A stretch of 64,000 nucleotides of DNA from Steinernema hermaphroditum (Eukaryota > Nematoda > Chromadorea > Rhabditida > Steinernematidae), in contig CM059624.1 of NCBI GenBank assembly GCA_030435675.1, positions 2,132,769 to 2,196,768 of the forward strand, given 5' to 3'. Positions 53,101 through 64,000 of the stretch are shown piece by piece. Position 1 is the first letter of the stretch, and the number at the start of each line of letters is the position of its first letter. The notes beneath the pieces were generated by a model. It made no database searches and was not told where the DNA came from. It worked only from the letters and a program-made list of their open reading frames with translations. The translations under genes and the position numbers were made by a program.

Positions 53101-56100
53101 TTGCGTTTCCATGATACGGTGGGTGCCGGTTCTCCGACAACTGTGACTTCGAGTTTGACCATCTCCGTTTTGTAGACGGTCAGAGATTCAAGTTTGCGCT
53201 GAAATACGTAGTTTTTTGGTGAAAGCCAGGTTGTGTATGGACCAACCTTGAACTCAGGACGCTGTTTACCATCTGGAGAGACTACCGTAATCTGGCACGA
53301 GCTCTCACAAGTGCCGAACGCGTTCTTTCCGACGGCTTTCCATTCGGCGCTGTCGATCAATTCGCAGGCGATGATTTCCAGCTCGTATCGACCTGAAGAG
53401 GGTGAAAACTGGCTCCGAGAATGTTGGATACCTTTGTCTTTTCGAAGCCGATATTTCTGATCACTTTCCACAATCTTCTGTCCATTCCGGGACCATTCGA
53501 CTTCGGGCTCCGGCATGGTGGTGTTGGTGACGGCCAAGACCAATCGATCTCCAACTTTTACCGATTCGTCTTTGAGGGTGAGATGGAAGCTGGGCGGTTC
53601 TTCGAAAGCTTCAGTGGGGGATGGTGACTTCTTAACCTTCTTCTTGATCTTCTTTTCGGCGGCCTATAAAGCAACCGTATGTTAAAAGGGAAATAGGCAG
53701 TATCTTCTTTTGGACACATTTTTCACTTCTGTAATCTCGATTCTTTAGGTTCTTTAGGTAGGGCTCAGATTTCTGACCAACTCAATGATCTTAATTTTGA
53801 ACCAAACTACATTAAGTCCTATGTACCCATACCAGGTGATCTTTGAAATTGCATATGTTTACTCACCTTCACATGAAGTTTCGCCGCAGTTTCCAATTTG
53901 TGATTCGCCTTAACGATGCGACACAAGTACTCTCCCTCATCGGATTCTTCGATTCTCAAAATCCTCAAAGAGACGATTCCATTGACGAAGTTGATCTCGT
54001 ACTTCCTCGATGACGAATCGATCTGCTGGCCGTTCTTGTACCTTAAAGCGATGAGGTCGTTTAATCGCGTCTGTGTTTACCTATTGTCGTAATCGGACCC
54101 CGGCCTCTGCCACCACACGTCCCCCACACCCTTGAAAACGCCGCGTGCAATTATTAAGCGTGCAATGGGCGAACGCGCGTTTGTTTCCCCGTGAGGTTTA
54201 ATTTGTTCCGAACGTGTTCCTTATGATCTTTAGTGTCCGCGGCGTGTTCTGATCATCACTTGATTGGGACTCGATTTAATCATTCGGACCGGCATATTCT
54301 AAGTCATTACTAATGTATTGATGCACTGGGTTAATTTGAAACAACAAACATTGAAGATATGTCTCGTTTTATGCTGTACTATGACCAGCAGGGTCCTATG
54401 GAGGTTAACCGGAAGTTGGAACACCTCGAGACAGGTTCGAATCCGCCCTGAGGACAAACATTTTATTTTCAGTTAAAAACGACCATTTTCGTTTTGAAAG
54501 TTTTTGCTTTGAAACAAATGGGCAGAAGAAAGACTGTGTGATCAGCAGAAAATGTTTGTCTTCTGGGCGGATTCGAACCCGCCTCCAGCCGTTTCTTGTG
54601 GATCCGACTTTCGGGGAACGACCCGAGTTGGGTTCGAATCCGCCTTGAAGACAAACATTTTAGTTTTAATCAAAGGCGGCCATTTTCATAACCAAAGATT
54701 CTGTTCTGAAATACATTCATAGAAGAAAGACTTTGTGATCAGCGTAAGCAAATTTGACAGAAAATAAAAATGTTTGTCCTCGGGGCGGATTCGAACCCGT
54801 CTCGAGCCGTTTCTTCCGGGTCGCTTCCTCACAACCCATAGTCAAAGCTGCGCCTTTCTTCCCGGATGTCAGAAACTTCAGAAAAGAAAGCCCTCAAGGA
54901 TTATCCATAACAGGTTCATATTAAATCATGAAAATGAAGAAAGGACATGTTTTCGTCTGGCAGTAACTAAATTTGTAACCTGCGTAACACGTCTTATTAG
55001 CCGCCTGTGGAAGGACATCGCTTAGAAATCCTATACGAAAACATTCATATTTCCATATGCATTCTGCCTTTTTATCCGTGGTTCACAATAGTGAAAGTGA
55101 GAAAAAGCTCACCCCTGACTCCTCATCAAATATTAATAAACACTACGTTTTGATTGGCTTTATGTAGAAACATTTCGTCATCAAGCGCTCGTGCCAGGCA
55201 CGGGCATAATGGCGAAATAATTGTCTTTGTTTTGCAACTGTGACGTAGATAATTGAGGAAGATGAGCCCATGACAACCGTGCGTGATATGGAATATCTCC
55301 CTGACATATTTTTGGGTTGATGTATGGATGAATTCGAAAGACTATGATTAGAACATCCATGCTGCATTGACCGTTAATCTTGGCCGAGAATCAAGACGTT
55401 TCTACAAAAATCACTGGCTGTGTGTTGTTTTTTGCTTACTGGTCGTTTGTAAACGACATAAAAGGCACATAACACTACATACAACTTAGGAGCATATATT
55501 TTAGAGGACACCCCTATAATTTTTCGGTTTCGTAGCCTAGTACAATCACCAAATTCCTCTGAGCAGCGACACGGCATATGTAAATTTGCGGTGCAGCAAA
55601 CCCAAAAGAATAAGCAAAGTAGTTTACTGAACAACTTCTGGATCCCGTATCAAAATACCGCAAAATAAAACAAAAAAGAACTTTTACTTTTTAGGTTGAA
55701 TCCGACCAAGATTCTGATCCTAAGATTGCTGGTTTCCCATAGACACTTAGCAAGGAAGTTATAAATCTTTGTTCGTGTGAATTTTGGCAACTTGCTTGCC
55801 AGTCTCAATGGTCTCATCCTCTTCTTCATTCACTGCCCTGATGAGAATGTGCGCATCAGGAATTAGGTGTTCCCCCATTAAACACTCAATCGCAAAAGTG
55901 CCCGCCTACAACCTTTTCCCCTTTGAAGGCGGCACCCTGCGTTGTAATCAAAAATCTATACGATGATAAATGTCTCCGACTCGTCGCGGCGTGCGCATTT
56001 CTGAAGTGAGGGTCGCCCGCGCCTTTTTACATATTTCTTGTTTTTGCCCTTATACACTTACCACGTGATCTCCAATCCATCGGGCGACGACTGATTGACG

Positions 56101-56185
56101 CACACGTTGAAGACGGCCTCAGCATCGCCAACTTGGGCGGTTTGGTCTTTGAGGGCGGTGGTGATCTTCAGCAGCACTTCCTCTT
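47167..56185 (-). CDS. zormin-like giant Ig-repeat protein (right block), probable 5' part of the kettin locus
   Basis: Exons in coding order: 56062-56185, 53867-54041, 53432-53663, 53247-53392, 52931-53198, 52702-52886, 52257-52404, 51261-52214, 50950-51215, 50663-50905, 49968-50621, 49406-49922, 49131-49363, 48171-48918, 47737-47912, 47550-47692, 47167-47459. All have GT/AG ends and matching phases. They encode about 16 I-set Ig domains (pattern VxWxKDG...DxGxYxCxAxN) with few linkers. One linker (49406-49700) is K/R/E/S-rich, and one is REPSPAREPTRP. No Fn3 or kinase domain is present. The position directly upstream of kettin on the same strand matches Drosophila sls, whose 5' half encodes zormin then kettin. 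Both ends are open: the first exon starts in phase 1 and the last ends in phase 1. An alternative is an independent titin-like gene. No residue-level evidence decides this. Confidence 0.88.
54042..56061. other. 2-kb intron splitting one Ig domain; no gene
   Basis: Donor at 56061 and acceptor above 54041 join 'LEIT' to 'WYKNGQQID' within a Trp codon. It contains the tRNA-like inverted repeats at 54412-54830 and otherwise nothing recognisable. Confidence 0.7.
54412..54830. repeat. two adjacent palindromic units with tRNA B-box-like ends
   Basis: Each unit has terminal inverted segments of the type GGTTCGAATCCGCC...GAGGACAAACATTTTA and the reverse complement TGTTTGTC...GGCGGATTCGAACCCGCC. Unit 1 is about 54412-54600, unit 2 about 54600-54830. 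Interiors share AGAAGAAAGACT and TGTGATCAGC. The ends match the polymerase III B-box, suggesting tRNA-derived MITE or SINE-like elements, tandemly duplicated. Confidence 0.6.
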
Positions 56186-56744
56186 CTAAAAAGTAACTTT
56201 TAGTGCGATGTTGCGGAAATTGATTGCGTGCAAATTATGCACAGCACTTGCTTCGATGGCGGCGGAGGTGGTGGAAAGAGATTTTAGGACACACGCGACT
56301 ATAAATCACTTTTTGGATTCGCATGTTTTGAGTGACTTTTCGTGTGGCCGACGTGTCCTCAGGGCAAGGGGTGCGAGAATGAATTTGATTACATCATGGA
56401 GGGGAGGCAAGAAACGTGAAAAGGAATTGGGATTGACTAGTTTTTAGTTTTTCGTTTTGCGTGAGGTCGTGGGACTATTGAGGAGGATGTTAAATCTGTG
56501 GATGGTTGTTTTTGGTCTGAAAGTAGTTTGAAGATCCGGATAGAAAGTCATATATGTATTACTGAAAGGAAACCGTATTCATTTGTTCTAGGGAATGATA
56601 CATTGACCAACTTATAGTTAGAGGTGGTTAAGGCGGGTATTAGGGATTCACGGTACCGATACAGGTCTTTTTGGTTCATATAATTTTTCGAAATGCAAAC
56701 GAGACAAGCACCAAAAGCGGCTGTAGAATGAATTCCACATTAAT

Positions 56745-56820
56745 TCCACCGATGGGAATCGAACCCGCGAACCCGTGCCTCGCAGTCAGTCAGCCTACCG
56801 ACTGCGCCAATCGCACATGG
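56745..56820 (-). repeat. tRNA-like / SINE-like sequence
   Basis: Minus strand: GTGCGATTGGCGCAGTCGGTAGGC (A-box and D-arm), then GACTGCGAGGCACGGG and CGGGTTCGATTCCCATCGG (B-box). The acceptor arms do not pair well and no clear anticodon loop forms, so a tRNA-derived repeat is more likely than a gene. Confidence 0.5.
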
Positions 56821-57034
56821 GCAGAGTTGCTCGCCCGTGTGCAGTAATAGGCAAGTGCCACGCAGGAAAAAGATGTAGACTTCCTTTTCACCTTTGGACT
56901 TAAAGTTGGAGAGCCTATGGTGAAATATTTGAGGTCGCTACATTGAATGAGTTGAGTGAGCTGTTGACCCGTTTCAATCCTTTGTGGCTAGGGTAGAACA
57001 TAAGCCCCATCAAAACCATATCTCCCATTGCAAG

Positions 57035-57205
57035 AAGATCGCTCATCTGCATGTCCACCTCACTGCGAAGCCGAAACATTGCTCTCACGAAGAGTCTCCG
57101 CTTGGAAGCCAACGCACACTGATGGGATAGCTGCCATCAACTTCTACGTCGTGCCCTGCGCCGAAAAAGGGAGAGAAGGTGCCACTACGGTGATCTACGT
57201 TTCCT
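57035..57205 (+). repeat. dispersed repeat, copy 3
   Basis: Shares CGCACACTGATGGGAT and flanking text (CGAAGCCGAAA, GTCGTGCC) with the copy at 23590. More diverged and lacks the 3' end. Confidence 0.45.
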
Positions 57206-60200
57206 CATTGTTAACTAAGTGAACTGGGTCGGAGTCGCAGTTGATCCACCTTAATCAAGTGGGCTCCGGCTAGTATTGGAAAATTTGACCAAGTCGACTT
57301 TACTGTTCGTGACATAGCCGATTTAAGAGTAAATTAAAGTTCCACAGTTTCAACCGCTCTCCCTTCCCTTTGAAGCACCCCTGCTTATCCCTGAACATAA
57401 GCAGCTCAACATTAGCATGACACTCGAGCCTAACCTAACAATTTCCCTTCTTTTCGCGTGCTTCGCAGCATAGTTCCTTGTTTTTTGATATGCCTCGATA
57501 AGCATGCTTTGTTCAACACCCTCTTATTCGTCAGTTCTCGTGACATTCAGTTCGAGAAGTTGTGTAATTAGTCCGTGTTTGTGTATAAATAACCATTACA
57601 ATAAGTACAAGTGATATCATACGTGCTTCGGTGCATTGAGTCCGCCGTCGCTAATACAAAGCCTCCAAATTAGCTAATATTTATGTTGGCTTTGTCGCTG
57701 ACTGCCGATTTGAGCAGCATTTGGCTACGCCCCCAGACACTTTTTCTTGTTTTTGACGCGCTCCAGTCTCAAAATAATGTTTTGTTCGGACTCTTTTCCG
57801 CACATTTTTCAATGTCACTTTCATATCGCCATATTGATCCTTTGAAACTTAGATAAGGCCATATTTTTTCGTGTATTGTGCACTTTGTTTGGTCCATTGG
57901 TTTTAGTAGAAAAGGGGCGACTAGAATTTGGTGCTATTTGCACTTTTCACTTTGCAACTTCATAAAATCGATCTAATGCAGCAGGAACTACACTTCCGCT
58001 TCGCAAATTTGCCCACCTCACGCCTTAGACCATTATTCAATGAGGCTTGTGAATCGATGACGAAAAAGGCTTTCATCAGACAACACGATCGTAAAAAACG
58101 TGTTGCCATTTCCGTGTCATTGTCCCAACACATGCCTCCATCGAAAGGCCAATCGATCCTTATGCGAGTAATCGTATTAAAATCAAGCTGTTTCCCCCCT
58201 CCCCACTCTGGCTATATGAACAGTAAGATTCAATTTGCGTCGAAAATTGGCAGTTTTCTCCGAAATCCATTTGTTTTCCACTTCGATGTGATCTGTGAAG
58301 GATTGCCCCCCATAATAGCCGTCCTAATGGTAGTCCAAAAATCGAACGTTTGAGCTGTACGCATGTCCTTGAGAAGCGCTTCCTACCATGTGACCACCTT
58401 TCCAGCTCGTTTCACCGAAAAATTCGGACTTGTATCGATTGGGCGCACCTTCGAATCTTTGTTTTGAGGGGGCGCCTACCCTAGGACCGAATGGCGGAAC
58501 ATAACTCTAAGTGGGCGCTCATGTATGGGTGACATAAATCGTGCGAAAATGGGTCTTCTTCCTGAATTTGGACATTGTCCGTTGGACTGCTGGGAGAATA
58601 AAGCCTATTGAATTGTTCAATACCGTTGATTTGGATAGGAAAAGTGGACTTTAGTGGAGGCTAACCTCTTGGAGTATTGACGGATTGTAATCAGGTTTCT
58701 TGGGACTGTTCTTCTTCTCAAGTTACGCCGGGATTTTGCCTTGGTGTTGCACTTTTAAAGACTCCCAATCCCACCTCCAAGCGGGCCAGCCTGTGGGAAC
58801 ATGTGTCATCTTATGTCAATCAATCATAAGTTCATAGCAAGGGGAAGAAGCGCGTTAATTTTAGGCCATTTCCGAAATGCCGTGGTTGCGAGTTCCACCT
58901 TGTCTTACACCATGCCTACTCTCCTAATGGGACCAAATTTCATTTAAGATCTACTGCTCTGCTTTCGGCTTACCCTAACGTAACCACTTTGTTGAATGCG
59001 CTGTCAACACACCTTCTGCCACTTTATTATACTATCCCCACAGATGACGAATTTGTTTCAGTTCGGCCTGTGCTAATTGACTTGATCCACTCCGTCATGT
59101 CCGAAGAGGCCAGAGTGCATCACTTCCGGTCAAGGCTCTTCTTGACACTCAAAGACGTCAAGCGTCCTTCTAATTTGTTTTGCTCCGAAGCTCCCGTGTT
59201 TGTCACGTAAACGCGATGTATAGCGTGTCGGAAGTGCTCTTGGCGACGGAGGGTGTCACTCTTTATAGTAGTTCGGGTGTCATCGGATTTTGATGTTAAA
59301 ATGGTTTGGGGTTTTGTTTAAAATACTAGAGTTTAAGGTTCCTAGGGTTGAGTTGAAAGTTCCCACTTCGGATCTTCAAGTTTTGATCTTGAAAAATTAA
59401 GAGCTGCAGTTCGCTGTGCTTCACTGGCTATGCCGAACTGGCGTGGATCGATGGCTGTATGTCCAAGGAGGAACCCGTCCTCAATCAAATTAACAAAACT
59501 GCTGACAGGTCCCCGTGCCCGTGTCAGCTGTCAATAAACAACACCTAATCGAAAGCGGAACGACACCCATCGCACTGAATTAACTTTTTCATTTCAGTGG
59601 CCCTACAAATCTAGCAAAGGAAGCTTTCCGAAGTGTCCGCCTCGAATTGAGCTTAAAATTAGCACACAGGTAGACGGAAGATTCCCTTTTAAGCGCAGTC
59701 TTGTTTTCCTTAATTGGGCTTTTGTGATTCGCCACTTTACTACCGCTTTTTTGTTTTTTCTGAGAGTTTTCAGAGGATCTTGTTAAGCAGTAGCATCACA
59801 AAATGCAACTCAAACAAGCGCCAGTGCTCCTTCCACGCTCCCATTATGCTACCGCTGATTATTGAAGCTATGACTAGTTCGTTTAGCACGTGCCGGATTG
59901 ACCCTAAGCAAGTTCTTGATTTTCAACGATGTCAGGAATAACATGAACAGTGATGGCCGGCAATGCCCCTGTCCAATTTTTTGCATTCAAAAAGATACAG
60001 ATTTCTTTGCCCAGGTAAATGGTATAACAAATGGCTATTGCACGTACTTTCACACTGACTTTTTTCTCTTCACTTGGTTCATGCTATCCAAAAATCTCTG
60101 CTAGTTCAAAGAACACCAAATGGCTGAGTCTGTTTTTGACATCTTTTTCCATTCAGTGAAAGTTAATTTTCTGTGTCACGCGATGGTGGTCGAGAAGGAT

Positions 60201-62599
60201 TTGAATGCTTAGTCATCGTTTTGCATCTGGTCGCGAATCGATTTGTTCTTTGAAGACAAGGGCAACTTTTTGCCTACACAGCTTCTTATGAATTCTTTTT
60301 AACGCGATGGCTTAGCCCCGTTTTTGGTCCGTCTGGGGGACGTTAATTTTTGCCTACTTTTTGGCCGTCCACGTTTTGTGTCTCTGTTCGGGACGCTTGG
60401 GATGCTTATCTAACTCAGTTTTGAACCTGATTTCTTAGAATCCCTGTCGAGCAACTTATCTATTTCTCAAATCGGCACATTCTTTTACTCACCCAATTTA
60501 ACAAACGAGTCCCTAATGCCCTTATTTGGAGCACGCTCGCTGCAAACATGTCCCATGAATAGCTAACCGTTTTCGGTTCTTTGAATACGATGAGCAGAGG
60601 CTTGCAAGTGCAGACGGAAGATGAGGTCAGTGACATCACGATCCCCAGCCCTCTACGACTAATTACTCGTTGTTTTCATCTTGATCTGTGAAACTCACCG
60701 TTGCGTGTGGTCCTAACCCTATCGACTTTTTCACCTCCTCCAATCAGTTGATTAATAGGATTAAGTGAACTCGCCGCGCGTGCGATATTAATCATGTTTG
60801 CGTTAGCGCCGTTTCAGAAGGCGATGGCGCCGCAGAGTAGGTGAAGAGCCGCTGTGATTTTGACGGACGTGCTAAGTGCTGCTATTCTCTGATATTTGCT
60901 ACAGGACAACGGGAAGCCGCAGCCATGCCGACTATGTAAGTCTTTTCAAAGTTGCGGCCGCTTTTAGGCCACGGCTTAGCTACGCACCTTTGTCCTATCT
61001 CTACAAATAGTGTGTGCCTAAGGTCGATCCACGTGTCTCTTTAAGGCCGGTTAAATCTGAGACTAGACGTTCGGATGCCCAAAGCTTATGTTCGCACCTT
61101 ATCCAAAATAGACTTTCTTAAAATAGCTGATGGTCTCGTGTCTAAGGGTTGAGGGGGTTCCTTTCTAAGCGGATACATCCTACTTAGGAAAAAGACCAGA
61201 AAATCTCAGGCCAGTTCCCTTTTTTGGAGGACCTTGTACATCACACTTGTATATCTCAGCATCTTTGGATCTTTCTCGGACTTGCTACACAACCATATCT
61301 GCATGGCGAAAGGTGGTCGTTTGGTCGGATAGATCCGTATCTGAGAGCAGCCTTTTCATGATATCGGGTGGTTCCCTTTCTATATACTCCACTTTGACTT
61401 TATCTACCATGTCCAGCTCGTCTTACTGCCACGATCCTTGCAAATATAAATATGAGATCACCTTTTTTACTTCGCACAATCCAGGCTCCATCACTTTCCG
61501 AATATCACCTCCAAACACGTGCTTCTTGGCCCAATCTCAAATGCACTTTTCCCCCACCACTCCAATCGAGCTAACGACCTGTAAAGGTCTACGATAGTTC
61601 AACGTCCATAAGGCCGAGATGGCGCGCTAAGTGGGCGTTGCCACAGCGAATCGAGCCCCAAATTCCTTAAGGAGGTTCTTCCGATTCCTATAGCACTCGT
61701 CATCATTTTTATGGCCGGCCGAATCGCTAATCGCCCTCGTGAATGTGTGCGTTAGGTCAACGCACTCTTCTGTTTGCCGGCAAGCACCTAGACATCGGCG
61801 TTCTGTCGCCATGGTCGGCGTTTTTGAAACCGGATACGTACGTGCGCACCTCTAGCGCTGTGCTCGAGGCGGTGCCGTGGCGTGAGCAGTAATAGTCGCC
61901 GCGGCGCTCATTGGCGCGAGTGGCGCGCGCCTTTTCGGATCTCGAGAAAATGGGTATCCGTTGTTTTTTGATTGTGTTTTTGTCGGCCGATGTGTGTGTA
62001 TGTGTGTGCAGGCCGGGAATTAGGCCCTATTGATGGGTGTCTGTTGGGGATGTTTGGCGATGTTTCGAAGAATTACGAGGAAACTTTGAGTTTTGAGCGT
62101 AAATGGTGAAAATGGGTGAGGGACTGCTTGATAAGGGGGCATGCAACAAAGTTGTGTTTATGACAGATCCATTAAGGAAATGAAAAATTTCAATGCTTGG
62201 ATGGGTTCATTTCCGAAAGTAATGCAATCCAGATTGAGTGGGTTACTGTAGGCATGGCTTTTTTGGTGACTTAAGCTGTAACGGTCTTAGAAAAAGCGAG
62301 CCGTGACTTCATTTGTTTTGAGAATGATAATTTGAATTTCTATGAAAATACATGATTCACGCCTAATTCGGCCATAATAATAGTTATTAGATGCGCTAGC
62401 CAAGCAGGCGAAAGAAAAATAAACAAATTTAGAACTCGTGTCAAAACAGGTTAGGTCTAAACATGCGAAAACTTTGTACCTAATCGTTGCCAACGGTAGC
62501 GCATCTCTCTAGGGAGTCATCAATTGATGCACGTCCTGTTTCTAGAGTGAACATGGGTACTATATGAGTACCCTTCTGTCGGATCAGAATTTTATATTT

Positions 62600-63118
62600 A
62601 GGTCCAAAAAATGACAAGGAGGCGGTCAACGCTGGACCTGGATGACTCCATTGCTAAACGATGGGCTTTGGGTATAATCTTGAGCGCAAAAGTAGTTGTG
62701 TCTCGCTCAAGTACGTATAACATGACGCTTTAATATTGACCATATGAATGTAGTGATGCATACAATTTTTCCATCACAGCCTAACATTACTAGGTAGTCA
62801 AATCAGTAGAGAGTTTAACAACGATTTTCTGGATCCTGATTCAAGTTCTTACCGAGCTTTTTGGAATTTTCACTCATAGAATACAAATCACCTTTTTTTG
62901 TGGAGGCACGACGCCTAGACATGGGACAGCAAGGGAACGGTCAAAGCTGGATCGAATGACTGCATTTCCAAAGTATAGGCCTTAGTCAGGGAATTGCCTT
63001 ACGCGCAAAAGTTGCTGGCTTCCCTCAAGTATGAAAAGCAATCTGAGGCCGCAAGGCCCACCTGACGTACCTTTTCTTATTGCTACCATACATAATTAGG
63101 TAGGTAGCACTAGGTAGC
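62600..63118. repeat. diverged direct duplication of about 300 bp
   Basis: CGGTCAACGCTGGACCTGGATGACTCCATT (62618 region) and CGGTCAAAGCTGGATCGAATGACTGCATTT (62940 region) are followed in both by GCGCAAAAGT, then TCAAGTA, then TAGGTAG. Decayed, noncoding. Confidence 0.5.
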
Positions 63119-64000
63119 GCGGCTTTGCATGCCCTGGTTCGAATGCCTACTAGGCTTTTGTGGGTTTTTTTCGCGCCTTCAGCACTTAAATCACATCTGT
63201 TTCTGGAGGCAGGCCTACATCCGGTGGGTTCGCAGTGTACGGTTCGCGATTCAAAAAATCCACGATGTCGACCCGTCTTAACTTTCAGTCGCTTATCCCC
63301 AGAGATATGCTCTGGAGCCTCTAGGAGTACTATGATCCGAAGCCACGCATGCGTAGATCGTTCGCCAATCAGCTACATTCCCTGTAACGACTACTCCTAT
63401 CAAGAAGGGTAAGTGCGTAAAGAAAGCCGTTGTGGATACAATCTTTCAGCCTATTTTGAGAGAAGATAGTACTATATTTGCTGAGTACAAAACGAAAAGA
63501 AGTTTTTGAAATGTTTCTCAGCAGGTCTAGCGAGAATCCACATGAAACGGGGTACGTGTAGAATGTAGCAGTGCTTAGAGTAGCTTTTTTAAATTTGCGT
63601 TTTAAAGGTATCAATTGCACTGTAGATTCGCTTAATTTTTAACGTTTCACCGGACGTTTTTTGCACTGGAGCTGTCAGTTCAGTCATGGATGTCTTACCA
63701 CATTGAACACCCTTCATTTGAACGAATTTGACCACATATGAATAGAGCTGCCGCTATGAACGTAATAAACATATCCGAAGATATGAATAAGCCTCTTATG
63801 AAGAGGTAACTACACGAGGATCTATAGCATCTCTCATAAAGAGCAGCCCAACTCATGTTCATGCCTATTTTTTGATCTATATGATCTCGACATGAGCAGC
63901 CTTTTTAATGGGACAGCAGAACCAATGTACAGAAGCAAACTAAGTGAGATATATCGCAGATCTGCCAAGATCCACATTTTGCTCTTTTGGTGTACCCAGA

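Larger units (their letters stand above)
56186..64000. other. no supported gene (7.8 kb)
   Basis: An exon joining phase 1 to the exon at 56185 must lie here or beyond, but none is recognisable. A GC-rich patch at 61820-61940, just before an ATG with good context on the minus strand (61812, MATERRCL), could be a first exon and promoter. This is weak. Repeats occur at 56745, 57035 and 62600-63118. Other ORFs look random. Confidence 0.5.

Noticed and set aside
60940..60960. ATGCCGACTATGTAAGT as a first exon of a plus-strand gene
   Set aside because: Good start and donor context but no downstream exon could be linked within the window.
61247..61597. 116-codon plus-strand ORF
   Set aside because: No recognisable domain, no splice context, S/T-rich composition. 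The opposite strand shows coding-like text with stops, so it is at most a relic.

Overview
The window looks like nuclear DNA of a rhabditid-type nematode. The protein-coding introns are very short (mostly 39-48 bp) and end in TTTCAG-like acceptors. The long genes encode giant immunoglobulin-repeat muscle proteins. The tRNA genes are eukaryotic, and a BEL/Pao retrotransposon and a nematode-style C-type lectin are present. I cannot name the species.

Two blocks of a giant muscle gene lie on the minus strand. The right block (17 exons, 47167-56185) encodes about 16 consecutive Ig domains. The left block (14 exons, 874-15188) encodes about 11 Ig domains with the linkers and order of kettin (Drosophila Sallimus N-terminal half, C. 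elegans KETN-1), interrupted by a Gln/Tyr/His/Pro-rich stretch. In Drosophila the 5' half of sls encodes zormin and then kettin, so the simplest reading is one zormin-kettin locus read right to left. Both ends run past what I can resolve: the left block continues off the window, and no exon upstream of 56185 could be identified.

The 32 kb between the blocks (15.2-47.2 kb) and some kettin introns are filled with small, probably lineage-specific genes on both strands. (1) Four paralogues of a tiny secreted pre-propeptide sit at 3.6, 22.3, 41.8 and 42.1 kb. Three have an identical two-exon layout, a TATA box and a shared upstream element of about 85 bp. All four end in Phe-Gly-stop, three of them in Arg-Phe-Gly, so they look like precursors of RFamide-type amidated peptides. 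(2) A cluster of small single-span membrane proteins at 40.7-45.9 kb shares a tail of the type TVVY...YDVANPYxY. (3) Other genes are two Pro/Tyr-rich or PPxY-tailed membrane proteins (18.8 and 21.0 kb), an RHGGM-repeat/acidic protein (20.5 kb), a type II membrane C-type lectin (33.9-35.5 kb), and three further multi-span or unassigned genes.

A complete BEL/Pao element (24285-30993) has identical-looking 221-bp LTRs, a 5-bp target duplication, a tRNA-Gly primer site, gag and pol-like frames each broken by one in-frame TGA, and a separate zinc-knuckle ORF after pol. Thirteen tRNA genes are present (Gly-UCC x5, Ala-AGC x2, Ala-UGC, Ala-CGC, Pro-AGG x4). The Pro genes form two divergent pairs, each next to an RF-peptide gene, and the two cassettes are inverted relative to one another. 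The right 8 kb (56.2-64 kb) holds no gene that I could support.
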